A stretch of DNA of 41,640 nt from contig JAMPII010000018.1 of NCBI GenBank assembly GCA_023662835.1, positions 1 to 41,640 of the forward strand, given 5' to 3'. This document shows positions 1 to 7,989 of this stretch, one piece after another; within the stretch, counting starts at the first letter, position 1; each line of letters begins with the position of its first letter. The notes under the pieces were generated by a model. That model did no database searches. It worked only from the letters and a program-made list of their open reading frames with translations, and was not told where the DNA came from. The position numbers and the translations under genes are program-made. The DNA is from Muribaculaceae bacterium. GTDB taxonomy: Bacteria > Bacteroidota > Bacteroidia > Bacteroidales > Muribaculaceae.

Positions 1-60
1 GCCAAAAATCCCTCCAAGCCAGCGACCCCAGCGGCCCTGAAATTTTATGATATGGACCCT
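1..60 (-). repeat. 60-bp terminal inverted repeat, left copy
   Basis: Positions 1-60 are the reverse complement of 41549-41608 with 58 of 60 bases identical; the differences are at positions 24 and 56. Read in the direction of the nearest gene (minus strand), it has the same orientation as the right copy has to its own upstream gene. Homology stops sharply after base 60. The outer part of the element is cut off by the window edge. It encodes nothing. Being inverted and intergenic, it is probably a dispersed repeat of this genome, but copy number cannot be seen here. Confidence 0.9.
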
Positions 61-310
61 TAAATTAGATAATTCAAACCATCTGATGCAGGGTAATATT
101 GGGGTTCAACCGCCCTCTGCGACAGTGGTTGAAGACTTGTTTAACCCTAGTATTTCAATGAGTTAATCTCAATATTCTTTTTCCTTGGAATCGGGGAATG
201 GTTGCGCCTGTTTTGCGATGGTTTACGACACCTTGGCAAGTTTTGGATATTTTGGAATCACTTGTTTTACAACAGCTTATTTCGCCGTGAAATGTGTTAA
301 AATGTGGTTG
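61..310. other. Non-coding stretch with a weak hairpin
   Basis: No convincing gene is seen between the left repeat and the terminator of the DUF2795 gene. Bases 105-113 pair with 125-133 (nine positions, one a G-T wobble), and 90-94 can pair with 144-148 around it, giving a branched hairpin. A 63-codon open frame on the minus strand (155-346) runs through the terminator hairpin and looks random. It could be gene-free spacer or a decayed gene. Confidence 0.4.
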
Positions 311-348
311 TAAAAAAAGTTGACTGTCACTTGTCGTGACAGTCAACT
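311..348 (-). terminator. Intrinsic terminator of the adenosyltransferase-DUF2795 unit
   Basis: A perfect 13-bp stem (318-330 with 336-348) closes a 5-nt loop, and on the minus strand it is followed directly by seven T residues (312-318). It lies 34 bp past the stop codon of the DUF2795 gene. This is a textbook Rho-independent terminator for minus-strand transcription. Confidence 0.92.
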
Positions 349-382
349 AATTGTATTTCAGTGTCTTAAATGTTAAAGAATA

Positions 383-604
383 TTAATATTCATCCTCGTT
401 AAAGAAGAAGTCTTCCTTTGAGGGATAGTCAGGCCAGATGTCCTCCATGCATTCGTAGGTTTCGCCCTCATCCTCCATTTCCTGAAGGTTTTCTATCACT
501 TCGAGGGGGGCGCCTGAGCGCATTGCGTAGTCTATTAGTTCGTCTTTGGTTGCGGGCCATGGTGCATCCTCTAGTTTTGATGCTAGTTCTAATGTCCAGT
601 ACAT
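383..604 (-). CDS. DUF2795 domain-containing small acidic protein
   Basis: A 73-residue soluble protein with no signal peptide or membrane segment. It opens with MYWTLELASKLED and contains WPATKDELIDYA, a pattern I recognise from the DUF2795 family of small Bacteroidetes proteins; function is unknown. The C-terminus is strongly acidic and aromatic (EDFFFNEDEY). It starts 36 bp after the cobalamin adenosyltransferase gene on the same strand and is followed by a strong terminator, so the two are almost certainly co-transcribed. I recall the same pairing in other Bacteroidales, which suggests but does not show a link to cobalamin metabolism. Confidence 0.88.
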   Translation of the reverse strand: MYWTLELASKLEDAPWPATKDELIDYAMRSGAPLEVIENLQEMEDEGETYECMEDIWPDYPSKEDFFFNEDEY

Positions 605-640
605 ATGCTTGTTGTGTGTTTGTTTTGTTTATTTATTTGA

Positions 641-1204
641 TTAACAGTTTTTGTCCCAGAATGTTTCTTCAGTTTGTGCCATTACGTTATTGAAGCGGGC
701 GTAGACGAATAGGAAGTCTGAAAGGCGGTTAAGGAATTTGAGAACGACGGGGTCGACGTAGGTTGTGTCTGCAAGGGCTACGATGCGGCGTTCGCAGCGA
801 CGGCACATCGTTCGGCATACGTGAGCTACTGCTGAGCGGTGGGTTCCGCCGGGGAGCACGAAGTTGTTTATTTTGGGGAGCTGGTCGTCGAGGTAGTCGA
901 TCATTTCTTCTACGGAGCGTACGTCGGTGGCGGTGAGGCCCGGGCATTGTGTGATTGAGTTGTCTGGGTTAGGGGTTGCCAGATATGCGCCTATGTTGAA
1001 GAGCTTATTTTGGATCATTCGCATTACTTCTACTATCTGGGGCTGGAGATTGGGTATTGCCATCAGCACTCCAATGTTGGCGTTTAGCTCATCGACTGAT
1101 CCGTACGCTTCTATCCTGATATCGGTTTTTTTTACACGTTGACCCCCTACAAGCGAAGTTGCGCCTTGGTCGCCGGTACATGTGTAGATTTTGCTTTTTT
1201 CCAT
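641..1204 (-). CDS. PduO-type cob(I)yrinic acid a,c-diamide adenosyltransferase
   Basis: A cytoplasmic enzyme of 187 residues that transfers the 5'-deoxyadenosyl group of ATP to cob(I)alamin or its precursor, making adenosylcobalamin. The N-terminal ATP-binding motif TCTGDQGATSLVGG, the segment EAYGSVDELNA, and the C-terminal RTMCRRCERRI match PduO-type enzymes, as does the length. The frame is open to 1252, but the ATG at 1204 (MEKSKIYT) is the expected start, and a consensus promoter sits just upstream of it. It shares a transcript with the DUF2795 gene. No other cobalamin genes are present, so it may serve salvage or B12-dependent enzymes such as methylmalonyl-CoA mutase. Confidence 0.93.
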   Translation of the reverse strand: MEKSKIYTCTGDQGATSLVGGQRVKKTDIRIEAYGSVDELNANIGVLMAIPNLQPQIVEVMRMIQNKLFNIGAYLATPNPDNSITQCPGLTATDVRSVEEMIDYLDDQLPKINNFVLPGGTHRSAVAHVCRTMCRRCERRIVALADTTYVDPVVLKFLNRLSDFLFVYARFNNVMAQTEETFWDKNC

Positions 1205-1229
1205 AGTTGTGTTGTTTGTTTTGGGGCGG

Positions 1230-1261
1230 CAAATATACGTATTGTCTGCCATATATGCAAA
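1230..1261 (-). promoter_or_regulatory. Bacteroidetes-type promoter for the adenosyltransferase gene
   Basis: On the minus strand there is TTTG (1258-1261), a 20-bp spacer, and TATATTTG (1230-1237). Both boxes match the Bacteroidetes -33 TTTG / -7 TAnnTTTG consensus exactly. The predicted start near 1224 leaves a leader of about 20 nt before the ATG at 1204. It lies in the short gap after the esterase gene, so the adenosyltransferase is probably transcribed on its own. Confidence 0.8.
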
Positions 1262-1273
1262 CCTATTTTCGGG

Positions 1274-3214
1274 CTATTGGTCCTGGCCGGCCATATAGCG
1301 GGCAAACCAGTAGCCGTCGCGTTTTTTGCCGGGCGTATTTTGGTGAATGTCGAGTTGCAGGGGATCGTTTTGGTCCAGCACGCGCTTTACAAATTGCAGC
1401 AGGTCGGGCAAGTTGAATATGACGGGGTTTGCACTCCATGCATGGTCGCCTCCGGCAACTGTGTAGAGTGCACAGGGGACTTCCATTTGCCACATCTGCT
1501 GAGCTATTTGTTTTGACCCCCACATCGACGATTTTGATTTAGCATACTCCACTTTATCGTAAGGCACTATGGGATCGGCATCGCCGTGGAAGAGGAACAT
1601 GGGGCATGGACGTGTTTGCCATGTCAGCGAATCGGTTGCTGTGCGCCATACGCCTCCTGCCATCGGGGCCAAAGCGGCAAAACGGAAGCTTCCGGGCAGA
1701 CGGCTTGTTTGTTCGGGATGCGTGTTGTTGCATAGGCGGTGTTCAAGGGTGAGCAGGTTGATTGCGCCGGCACTTCCCCCAATTCCAAGTATGCGTGTTG
1801 TGTCGGCTTGCCAAGCCGATGCGTTATTGGCGGTAAAGGCCAGGGCGTCGACTGTGTCGTCGATTGCCATATCGATAGCATCTTGTACGGCCTTCCATAT
1901 TTTCTGGTCGGCGAATTTACCTCCTACAATATATTCGATTATACTCCCCTGCGGTATAGTGCCTTGCTGTTGGGCGCGGAGGAAGCCGAGGCGATAGTCG
2001 AAGCATACGGCTGTCCAGCCCTGACGAGCAAAAAATGGGCAAAGGTCGAGCCTATCGAGAACCATGTCGTGACGGTTGCCTGCTTGCCAACCTCCGCCGT
2101 AGTTGTAGAACATTATGGGGCGCTTTCCACCCGCCATGGGTCGGGGCGCCGCGGGGTCTTCGAAAATGTCGAGCATCAGGGTGTCGGAGCCTATGGTTTT
2201 ATATTGGAATGTTGTACGCACAATGCCTTTCATCGCATTTTCTCCGCCTGGAAATGGTTTGCCTTCGGGCCATTGTGTTGCCACAGGCGATACGTGTTGA
2301 ACCTCCTCGGGTTCCAACATTGTCTGACGCAGGAAGTTGTAGATATAGTCGAGTTTTGTATTCATTGGAACAACGGCTGCATCGTGGTTCATCTCGCTAT
2401 AGGTAAAAAGTTGATGAGGAATGCCCATGTGGCATAGCTGGGCGGCGATATCTTTTACGCCGTTCATGCTCCATTTTTGTGAGGCTACGTGGATGGTAGA
2501 GTACGACACTATCGGGTCGGCATCGCCGTGGAACATCAGCAGCGGACATGGCTTTCGCTGCCAGCTGAGGGTGTCGATTCCGCTACACCATATGCCACCG
2601 GCCATTGGCACGACAGCACCGTAGTTGAACCCTGCGGGGAGATGACGCGCGCTTTTATGCCTGCTGCATATTCCATATTCGGCCGTTAGTGCAGTAATCG
2701 CGCCTGCGCTACTCCCTACAACCACTATTTTTGTTGTGTCTATGCCATATTTTTCAGCGTTGTCGACAACGAAACGCGTTGCATCGAATAAATCTTCGAC
2801 AGCAAGGCTTACGGCGCGGTCAATTGCCTTTACTACTCCCGGGGTATCGAGCTGTTTATCGCCAACGAAATCGCCTATGCATTTGTCGGGTATTTTGCCT
2901 GATTTGCGGGCGCGGGCGAAGTCGCAACGGTAGTCTGCCGCAATTCCAACAAACCCTTTTTCAACGAAAAATGGCAATAGCGGATAGGTGTCGGTCATAG
3001 CTGTGCGTCTTGCCTGACCTTCCCACCCACCGCCCGAAAGGAATATTACAGCCGGACGCTTTTGGCCGTTTGCGGGGGTGTGGAGAATATCAAGCTGTAG
3101 GGTGTCGCTCCCTTTTATTGCAAAAGTGTGGGTATCAACCGTAGGTTGCACAGCCGAAGCCACAAACCATGTGGCAATTGCACCTATAAATGATGCGAAT
3201 CTGAGTATCTTCAT
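1274..3214 (-). CDS. Secreted esterase with two fused alpha/beta-hydrolase domains
   Basis: A 646-residue protein with an N-terminal signal peptide (about residues 1-21) followed by two homologous alpha/beta-hydrolase domains, roughly 28-300 and 330-612. Each carries a full set of catalytic motifs: a Gly-rich oxyanion segment (GGGWEGQ at 61-67; GGGWQAG at 373-379), a nucleophile elbow (GSSAG, Ser169; GGSAG, Ser481), an HGDADPIV motif (Asp233; Asp547) and a late His (His277; His591). This fits carbohydrate-esterase or lipase-like enzymes that remove acyl groups. Its ATG overlaps the stop codon of the upstream GH3 gene in an ATGA, so the two are translationally coupled and may act together on an acylated glycan in the periplasm. 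The substrate cannot be read from sequence. Confidence 0.88.
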   Translation of the reverse strand: MKILRFASFIGAIATWFVASAVQPTVDTHTFAIKGSDTLQLDILHTPANGQKRPAVIFLSGGGWEGQARRTAMTDTYPLLPFFVEKGFVGIAADYRCDFARARKSGKIPDKCIGDFVGDKQLDTPGVVKAIDRAVSLAVEDLFDATRFVVDNAEKYGIDTTKIVVVGSSAGAITALTAEYGICSRHKSARHLPAGFNYGAVVPMAGGIWCSGIDTLSWQRKPCPLLMFHGDADPIVSYSTIHVASQKWSMNGVKDIAAQLCHMGIPHQLFTYSEMNHDAAVVPMNTKLDYIYNFLRQTMLEPEEVQHVSPVATQWPEGKPFPGGENAMKGIVRTTFQYKTIGSDTLMLDIFEDPAAPRPMAGGKRPIMFYNYGGGWQAGNRHDMVLDRLDLCPFFARQGWTAVCFDYRLGFLRAQQQGTIPQGSIIEYIVGGKFADQKIWKAVQDAIDMAIDDTVDALAFTANNASAWQADTTRILGIGGSAGAINLLTLEHRLCNNTHPEQTSRLPGSFRFAALAPMAGGVWRTATDSLTWQTRPCPMFLFHGDADPIVPYDKVEYAKSKSSMWGSKQIAQQMWQMEVPCALYTVAGGDHAWSANPVIFNLPDLLQFVKRVLDQNDPLQLDIHQNTPGKKRDGYWFARYMAGQDQ

Positions 3215-5493
3215 TTTACCTTGAATTGCTTTGATAATGTATTGTCGGAATCGCCTCCAACGAAAATTGAGAAAAGTCCAGCGTCGAGATGTTTGTTCAA
3301 GTCGGTTCCTACGTAAGTAAGTTCGCTCACCGGAAGCTCGAATTCAACGATTTGGCTTTCCCCCTTTTTGAGCTTCACGCGGGCGAAGCGTTTGAGTTCC
3401 TTCACCGGGCGAGAAACCGACGCAACATGGTCGCGCACATATAGTTGCACAACCTCCGTTGCATCCATTTCACCGTTGTTTGTCAACTTAACGGAGGCCT
3501 TTACTACAGCATTCTTGCCATATTCGTCGGCCGAAAGTGTCAAATCACTATAGTCGAATTTGCCGTAACTCAAGCCGAACCCGAATGGGAACAGTGGTTT
3601 ATGACCGGCATCAAGATAGTAGCTTGTACAGCCGAGGAACGTGTTTCCCGCGTCCTCAGGAATGCCGTCGAGTCCGATTTCGGATCCATTTGCCGGACGT
3701 CCGGTGCTTGTGTGGTTGTAATAAATAGGTTCCTGACCAGCCACGAGAGGGAATGTAACAGGTGTCTTGCCCGAGGGGGATGTTTCGCCCAAAAGCAATT
3801 CGGCCAACGCGGGACCGCCCATCGTTCCGGGGTGAAATGCGTAGAGTACAGCAGCCGCCCGGTCAATCTCGGGTTTGATTGTAAGCGGACGCCCGGCCAT
3901 TACCACCATTACAAGTGGCTTGCCTGCTGCGGCAAGTCTGTTCACCAGTTCGCCCTGTTGCCCTACAAGATTTAGCGAAGCCATACAGTGACCTTCGCCC
4001 GAGAAGATTGCTTCTTCGCCGACAGCCACTACTATCACATCGGCATCGGCGGCAGCTTCAACGGCAGCATCTATTCCGGCAGGATTGTTGTGGCGGGTGT
4101 ATTTGAGCGATTCAACATAATCCATATCCATACCTTTTGCTCGGCACAAGCTGTCAAGTCCCTGACGCAAAGTTACCGTATGCTGTTTCTCTCCATCGAA
4201 AATCCAGGTACCAAGCTGGTCGTAGGCTGCGTCGGCCAATGGTCCAGTTAGGAGCACCTTTTTATGTTTGACAGGATTGAGCGGCAGAATTGCGCTCTCG
4301 TTCTTCAACAGTATCGCACTTTGCAGTGCGGCTTCTTTAGCCGCTTCAAGATGAGTAGCCGCATACTTAACATTCTGAGGCGTCCTCACGTAAGGATTCT
4401 CAAACAATCCCATAGCAAACTTTACGTACAATATCGCGGCAACAGCTGAGTCGAGTTGAGCCTCGGTGACAAGTCCTTCTTTTATCAAATTGCGCAGTGT
4501 TGCAAGATAATGACCTGTTTCCATTTCCATATCAAGCCCGGCGTTCATGCCCAGACGGGTAGCGTCGGCCTCATCCTCAGCCACTCCATGAACAATGAGT
4601 TCGCGAACAGCGAAACAATCGGAAACGACAAAACCTTTGAAGCCCCATTCGCCACGTAAAATATCAGTCAGCAGGTGACGGTTGGCCGAAACCGGAACTC
4701 CGTCGTTCTCGTTAAACGAGGCCATAACCGTCATCGCCCCGGCATCGATAGCCTGATGGAACGGCGGCAAATAAACCTCGCGCAACTCGCGTTCTGTCAC
4801 CGATGTGTGGTTATAATCCCTACCCCCTTCGGCTGCACCGTAGGCAACAAAATGCTTCGCGCAAGCAGCCAACGAGGTTGGGTCGGCGGCCAAATCGCCC
4901 TGAAAACCTTCAACCATAGCCTTACCCATTACCCCTGTCAGATAGGGGTCTTCGCCACACCCTTCGGCAATACGGCCCCAGCGGGCGTCGCGGGCAATGT
5001 CGAGCATCGGAGCGAAGGTCCAGCGTATCCCGTCGGCCGACGCTTCGGTTGCAGCAATGCGAGCCCCGCGGCGGGCAACTTCCGGGTTGAAAGTAGCTGC
5101 CTGACCCAACGGTATGGGAAATATCGTTTTGTAGCCGTGAATCACGTCGCGCGCTATCAGAACCGGTATGCCTAGCCTGCTCTCGTTCATCATTATGCGT
5201 TGTATCGAGTCGGCAACTTGTGGCGACGACACATTCATTATCGAACCAATCTGTCCCTGCTTAAGCTGTGGAATCCAGCCACCCAGATCCTGCATACCGA
5301 CGGCAACGCTGCGCTGGTTGGTCTGGCCTATTTTCTCATCTATAGTCATACGTCCAAGCAAGTCTGCTACACGAACCTCAATAGGTTTCGACGAATCCTT
5401 ATATACTGGTTTTGTCGCATGAATGGCGCCGAACGACAACAGAGCGGCGGCACATACACCAACCACTTTACAACTTATCTTACTAATACACAT
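3211..5493 (-). CDS. bglX: Glycoside hydrolase family 3 beta-glucosidase, BglX type
   Basis: A 760-residue exported enzyme (signal peptide about 1-26) that should cleave terminal beta-linked glucose or related sugars from oligosaccharides in the periplasm. The N-terminal GH3 barrel contains KHFVAYGAAEGGRDYN (213-228), typical of BglX, and the nucleophile motif FVVSD with Asp292. The second domain carries SGE at 498-500, the position of the acid/base Glu in this family, then a C-terminal fibronectin-III-like domain (about 655-750). Length matches BglX. It is the first gene of a two-gene unit with the double esterase, which it overlaps by 4 bp. A long leader and consensus promoters lie upstream. 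GH3 substrate range is broad, so beta-xylosidase activity is also possible. Confidence 0.93.
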   Translation of the reverse strand: MCISKISCKVVGVCAAALLSFGAIHATKPVYKDSSKPIEVRVADLLGRMTIDEKIGQTNQRSVAVGMQDLGGWIPQLKQGQIGSIMNVSSPQVADSIQRIMMNESRLGIPVLIARDVIHGYKTIFPIPLGQAATFNPEVARRGARIAATEASADGIRWTFAPMLDIARDARWGRIAEGCGEDPYLTGVMGKAMVEGFQGDLAADPTSLAACAKHFVAYGAAEGGRDYNHTSVTERELREVYLPPFHQAIDAGAMTVMASFNENDGVPVSANRHLLTDILRGEWGFKGFVVSDCFAVRELIVHGVAEDEADATRLGMNAGLDMEMETGHYLATLRNLIKEGLVTEAQLDSAVAAILYVKFAMGLFENPYVRTPQNVKYAATHLEAAKEAALQSAILLKNESAILPLNPVKHKKVLLTGPLADAAYDQLGTWIFDGEKQHTVTLRQGLDSLCRAKGMDMDYVESLKYTRHNNPAGIDAAVEAAADADVIVVAVGEEAIFSGEGHCMASLNLVGQQGELVNRLAAAGKPLVMVVMAGRPLTIKPEIDRAAAVLYAFHPGTMGGPALAELLLGETSPSGKTPVTFPLVAGQEPIYYNHTSTGRPANGSEIGLDGIPEDAGNTFLGCTSYYLDAGHKPLFPFGFGLSYGKFDYSDLTLSADEYGKNAVVKASVKLTNNGEMDATEVVQLYVRDHVASVSRPVKELKRFARVKLKKGESQIVEFELPVSELTYVGTDLNKHLDAGLFSIFVGGDSDNTLSKQFKVK

Positions 5494-5671
5494 TACAAAA
5501 CGTTAATTTTAATCGGTTTATATTCAATAGTTCAGTATGTAGGGTGAAATCGCTTTGGGCTTCACTCTTTTTGTAGAATCGGAGCGGCAAAACTAATCGT
5601 CCTTTCTGTTCGTGTTTGGCAACACCTTCCAACTGACAAGGTTTTGCATTGTCCGATGATTCGTAACAAAA

Positions 5672-5703
5672 CAAAATTACAAAAATAATCACCATTAACC
5701 AAA
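5672..5703 (-). promoter_or_regulatory. Predicted promoter of the bglX-esterase unit
   Basis: On the minus strand TTTG (5700-5703) is separated by 20 bp from TAATTTTG (5672-5679), an exact Bacteroidetes consensus match. It would give a leader of about 170 nt. A second exact -7 box, TAGTTTTG (5588-5595), is closer to the gene but has only a poor -33 partner, so it is less likely. The 314-bp gap 5494-5807 holds this promoter and the divergent one for the barrel gene; I see no further gene in it. Confidence 0.6.
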
Positions 5704-5737
5704 AATCCGCAGAAACCCACGGCAGCATGCGAATTTA

Positions 5738-5769
5738 TTTGGGTAATAAAGTGACAATGTTTAACTTTA
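5738..5769 (+). promoter_or_regulatory. Predicted promoter of the outer-membrane barrel gene
   Basis: TTTG (5738-5741), a 20-bp spacer and TAACTTTA (5762-5769; one mismatch to TAnnTTTG) lie about 40 bp before the ATG at 5808. It is divergent from, and close to, the promoter predicted for bglX. Confidence 0.55.
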
Positions 5770-5807
5770 TCAATTATTTATAAAAATTCACGAAACAATT
5801 AAATGAA

Positions 5808-6425
5808 ATGGGAAAAAAAATTATTGCTATGGCGATTGCTTTTATGGCGATTGCATTAAATGGTTTTAGCCAGGAAACGGGCAACAGATATTATGATTTC
5901 GACGGAGAAACACCGCTTAACTTTTGGGGTGTGAGGGCAAATGTTGGTATCGTTGAGTACGGTTCTGCTGATAATACCGGCTGCGCTTTTTCTGTTGGGG
6001 GAATATACAACATGTCGCTATCTAAGCGTGTGTTCTTTGAACCCGGCTTAAATTTGGGATTTCTTGACTCTAAAGTCGATTATCTAATTAGGCTGAAACA
6101 ATTTGAAATGAATATCCCCTTAAACATTGGTTTAAAGTATAAAACAAGAACAGGCATATTCACCGTCTCTACTGGACCGGCATTGAATGTAGGCATTTGG
6201 GGAAGGTTAAAAGATAAATTTGGGGGAAGCTCTAATGCATATGCAGATAATGATTATTTAAAGGCAAAACGTTTCGATGTAAAATGGAATCTGAATCTTT
6301 CAATTCATTTCCACCAATGGATGATTAGCCTAACAGGAGGTTACGGGTTGCTAGAAACAACTAAAGATCCTTATGGTGGTGAACACCAAATAGCGGCTTC
6401 GCTCGGATTTGGATATAACTTCTAA
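5808..6425 (+). CDS. Outer-membrane beta-barrel protein (OMP_b-brl family)
   Basis: A 205-residue protein with a clear signal peptide (about 1-21, cleaved after GFS). The mature part shows alternating hydrophobic and polar strands, many Gly and aromatic residues, and a C-terminal Phe (FGFGYNF), as expected of a small barrel inserted by the BAM machinery. It resembles the porin-family/OMP_b-brl proteins that are common and functionally undefined in Bacteroidetes. It stands alone on the plus strand among minus-strand genes, with its own promoter, and shares a bidirectional terminator with the convergent Sel1 gene. The coding sequence looks more AT-rich than its neighbours, which may mean recent arrival or just weak selection. 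Confidence 0.85.
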   Translation: MGKKIIAMAIAFMAIALNGFSQETGNRYYDFDGETPLNFWGVRANVGIVEYGSADNTGCAFSVGGIYNMSLSKRVFFEPGLNLGFLDSKVDYLIRLKQFEMNIPLNIGLKYKTRTGIFTVSTGPALNVGIWGRLKDKFGGSSNAYADNDYLKAKRFDVKWNLNLSIHFHQWMISLTGGYGLLETTKDPYGGEHQIAASLGFGYNF

Positions 6426-6435
6426 ATAATGGCAT

Positions 6436-6475
6436 AAAAGAGCTTTACTGACTGTTATAAGGGTAAAGCTCTTTT
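6436..6475. terminator. Bidirectional terminator between convergent genes
   Basis: A perfect 13-bp stem (6436-6448 with 6463-6475) around a 14-nt loop, flanked by A-rich sequence on the left and T residues on the right. It lies between the stop codon of the barrel gene (6425) and that of the Sel1 gene (6495) and can serve both strands. Confidence 0.88.
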
Positions 6476-6494
6476 TGTATTTTCCCATTGGCAA

Positions 6495-7886
6495 TTATTT
6501 GCCCGAGAATATTTTGAAATCCTTTTTGTGGCTCTTCAGAAAGTATTTTGCGTTTTCGTGACCCATATCTGCCGCTTTTGTGAGCATAGTATATGATTCT
6601 TTCAAATTTTTTGCAACTCCATTGCCATAGAATAGCGCCACACCATAGCAGGCACAACCAATCGAATTGTTTTTGTCTGCAAGCCTTTTAAACCATTTAG
6701 CCGCTTCTTCATAATCGCGCTTAATGTCGTTGCTGTAGCCATAGAGCATGCCCAAACGTACTTGTGCCTGTTCAACATCCTGTTCTCCGGCTTTTTTATA
6801 CCAGCGAGTAGCTTCATAAAGATCTTTCTTCCCACCTTTGCCGTTTTCAAACATGTAGCCCAATTTGTACTGTGCTTCTGCATGTCCTTGTTCGGCTGCC
6901 TTACGATACCAAGTCAAAGCCCTTGAATTGCTTTTTGATACTCCATACGAACCCTCTTCGAAATGCGTACCAAGAACGTACTGAGCCTCTTCGTCGTTCT
7001 GGTTGGCCGCTTTCATGAACCATTTAACATACTCCTGATTGCTTTGCCGCACCGCATAACCATTTTTATACAACAAACCTAGTTTTTTCTGGGCACATGG
7101 GGAATATTCAATTTTCGAACACAATTCGAAAACATTATTATACAGTCCATTATTATAGGCCGTCTCTATTTCTTGACATAGCGCGCTTGTGTCAATCTCC
7201 GGATGCTGGACAATTGTAGGCTCGGGCTGCTGTATAGGCTGTATGGGGTGAGCTATCTCCGGAGTTTCCTCCGACGATGTCGGATACAATTGTACGTTTA
7301 ACCGCGTAGGAGCCGAAGCCTTCAAAAGGAAATTGCCTTCCGACGATTCATAGCCATCTGCGGCAACAATATAATTATATTCCTTGTTGGCGATTAACTT
7401 AGTTGTCGCCGAACCGTTGGTTGTTTTCAAGATTTTTCCGTTGACAAGAACAACCGCTGATGAGGGTGAGAAATTGATGAATACGTTCTGTTGTACTTCC
7501 GGTTCATCAGTCGATGGGAGTTCTAGTTCAAGAACGTAAGTCATTTTTGACTGAAGTTTATCCACGTAGTAATCGGGAAATTTTACCATTAGCGATTTAG
7601 CTGACAAATGTTTTATATTCAACATTTTCGAACCTGCTGTCATGTATACCCAGTATTCGTTGGTGTGAAATTCGGTATCACCGATTATATTACCTTCGAA
7701 AGTAGCCCCCGGGGCTCGCAACCCTACTTTCACTAACGCACATGGCTGTCCGTTAAAGTCCTTACGCTGATGGGTGCTTGCTGTCAAGTCCATAGGATTT
7801 GACGCAAAATTTATGACCTTGATTTCCTGCGCAAGACAAGTTATACTGAAAATGGAAATCAAAAAGAAAAGGAATGATTGTTTCAT
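6495..7886 (-). CDS. Exported Sel1-repeat protein with a PEGA-like domain
   Basis: A 463-residue protein with a signal peptide (about 1-19, ending LAQ). Residues about 20-130 form a domain I do not recognise. Residues about 135-200 look like a PEGA-type surface domain (VVLVNGKILKTT, YIVAADGYES). A Pro/Gln-rich linker (about 205-230) leads to five Sel1-like repeats (about 265-455) with the usual pattern AxxxLGxxYxxG and WYRKAAEQG. Sel1 arrays form alpha-solenoids that bind other proteins, so this is probably a periplasmic scaffold. It is not obviously in an operon: 103 bp separate it from the DUF3108 gene upstream. Similar proteins occur in many Bacteroidales; the function is not known. Confidence 0.87.
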   Translation of the reverse strand: MKQSFLFFLISIFSITCLAQEIKVINFASNPMDLTASTHQRKDFNGQPCALVKVGLRAPGATFEGNIIGDTEFHTNEYWVYMTAGSKMLNIKHLSAKSLMVKFPDYYVDKLQSKMTYVLELELPSTDEPEVQQNVFINFSPSSAVVLVNGKILKTTNGSATTKLIANKEYNYIVAADGYESSEGNFLLKASAPTRLNVQLYPTSSEETPEIAHPIQPIQQPEPTIVQHPEIDTSALCQEIETAYNNGLYNNVFELCSKIEYSPCAQKKLGLLYKNGYAVRQSNQEYVKWFMKAANQNDEEAQYVLGTHFEEGSYGVSKSNSRALTWYRKAAEQGHAEAQYKLGYMFENGKGGKKDLYEATRWYKKAGEQDVEQAQVRLGMLYGYSNDIKRDYEEAAKWFKRLADKNNSIGCACYGVALFYGNGVAKNLKESYTMLTKAADMGHENAKYFLKSHKKDFKIFSGK

Positions 7887-7970
7887 TAAATTAAAATTAA
7901 CATTGGTATATGAGCAGCTTTAACTCTTGCGTTAGGATATTGAATACAACTCCGCAAATCATAAAATGTA

Positions 7971-7986
7971 AGGCTCCCTGGAGCCT
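7971..7986 (-). terminator. Possible weak terminator after the tdk-DUF3108 unit
   Basis: A compact inverted repeat (7-bp arms, 7971-7977 and 7980-7986; in practice a 6-bp stem with a 4-nt loop) lies 3 bp after the DUF3108 stop codon. On the minus strand it is followed by TACATTTTAT, a broken T run. It is plausible but weak. Confidence 0.45.
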
Positions 7987-7989
7987 GTT

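Noticed and set aside
155..346. 63-codon minus-strand open frame
   Set aside because: It includes the terminator hairpin at 318-348 and shows no recognisable protein features.
1739..2437. 232-codon plus-strand open frame
   Set aside because: It is antisense to the double esterase, which has intact motifs across the whole stretch; long shadows are common opposite this composition.
5483..5728. 81-codon minus-strand frame upstream of bglX with a hydrophobic start
   Set aside because: It overlaps the bglX start and both predicted promoters of the gap, and has no family features.
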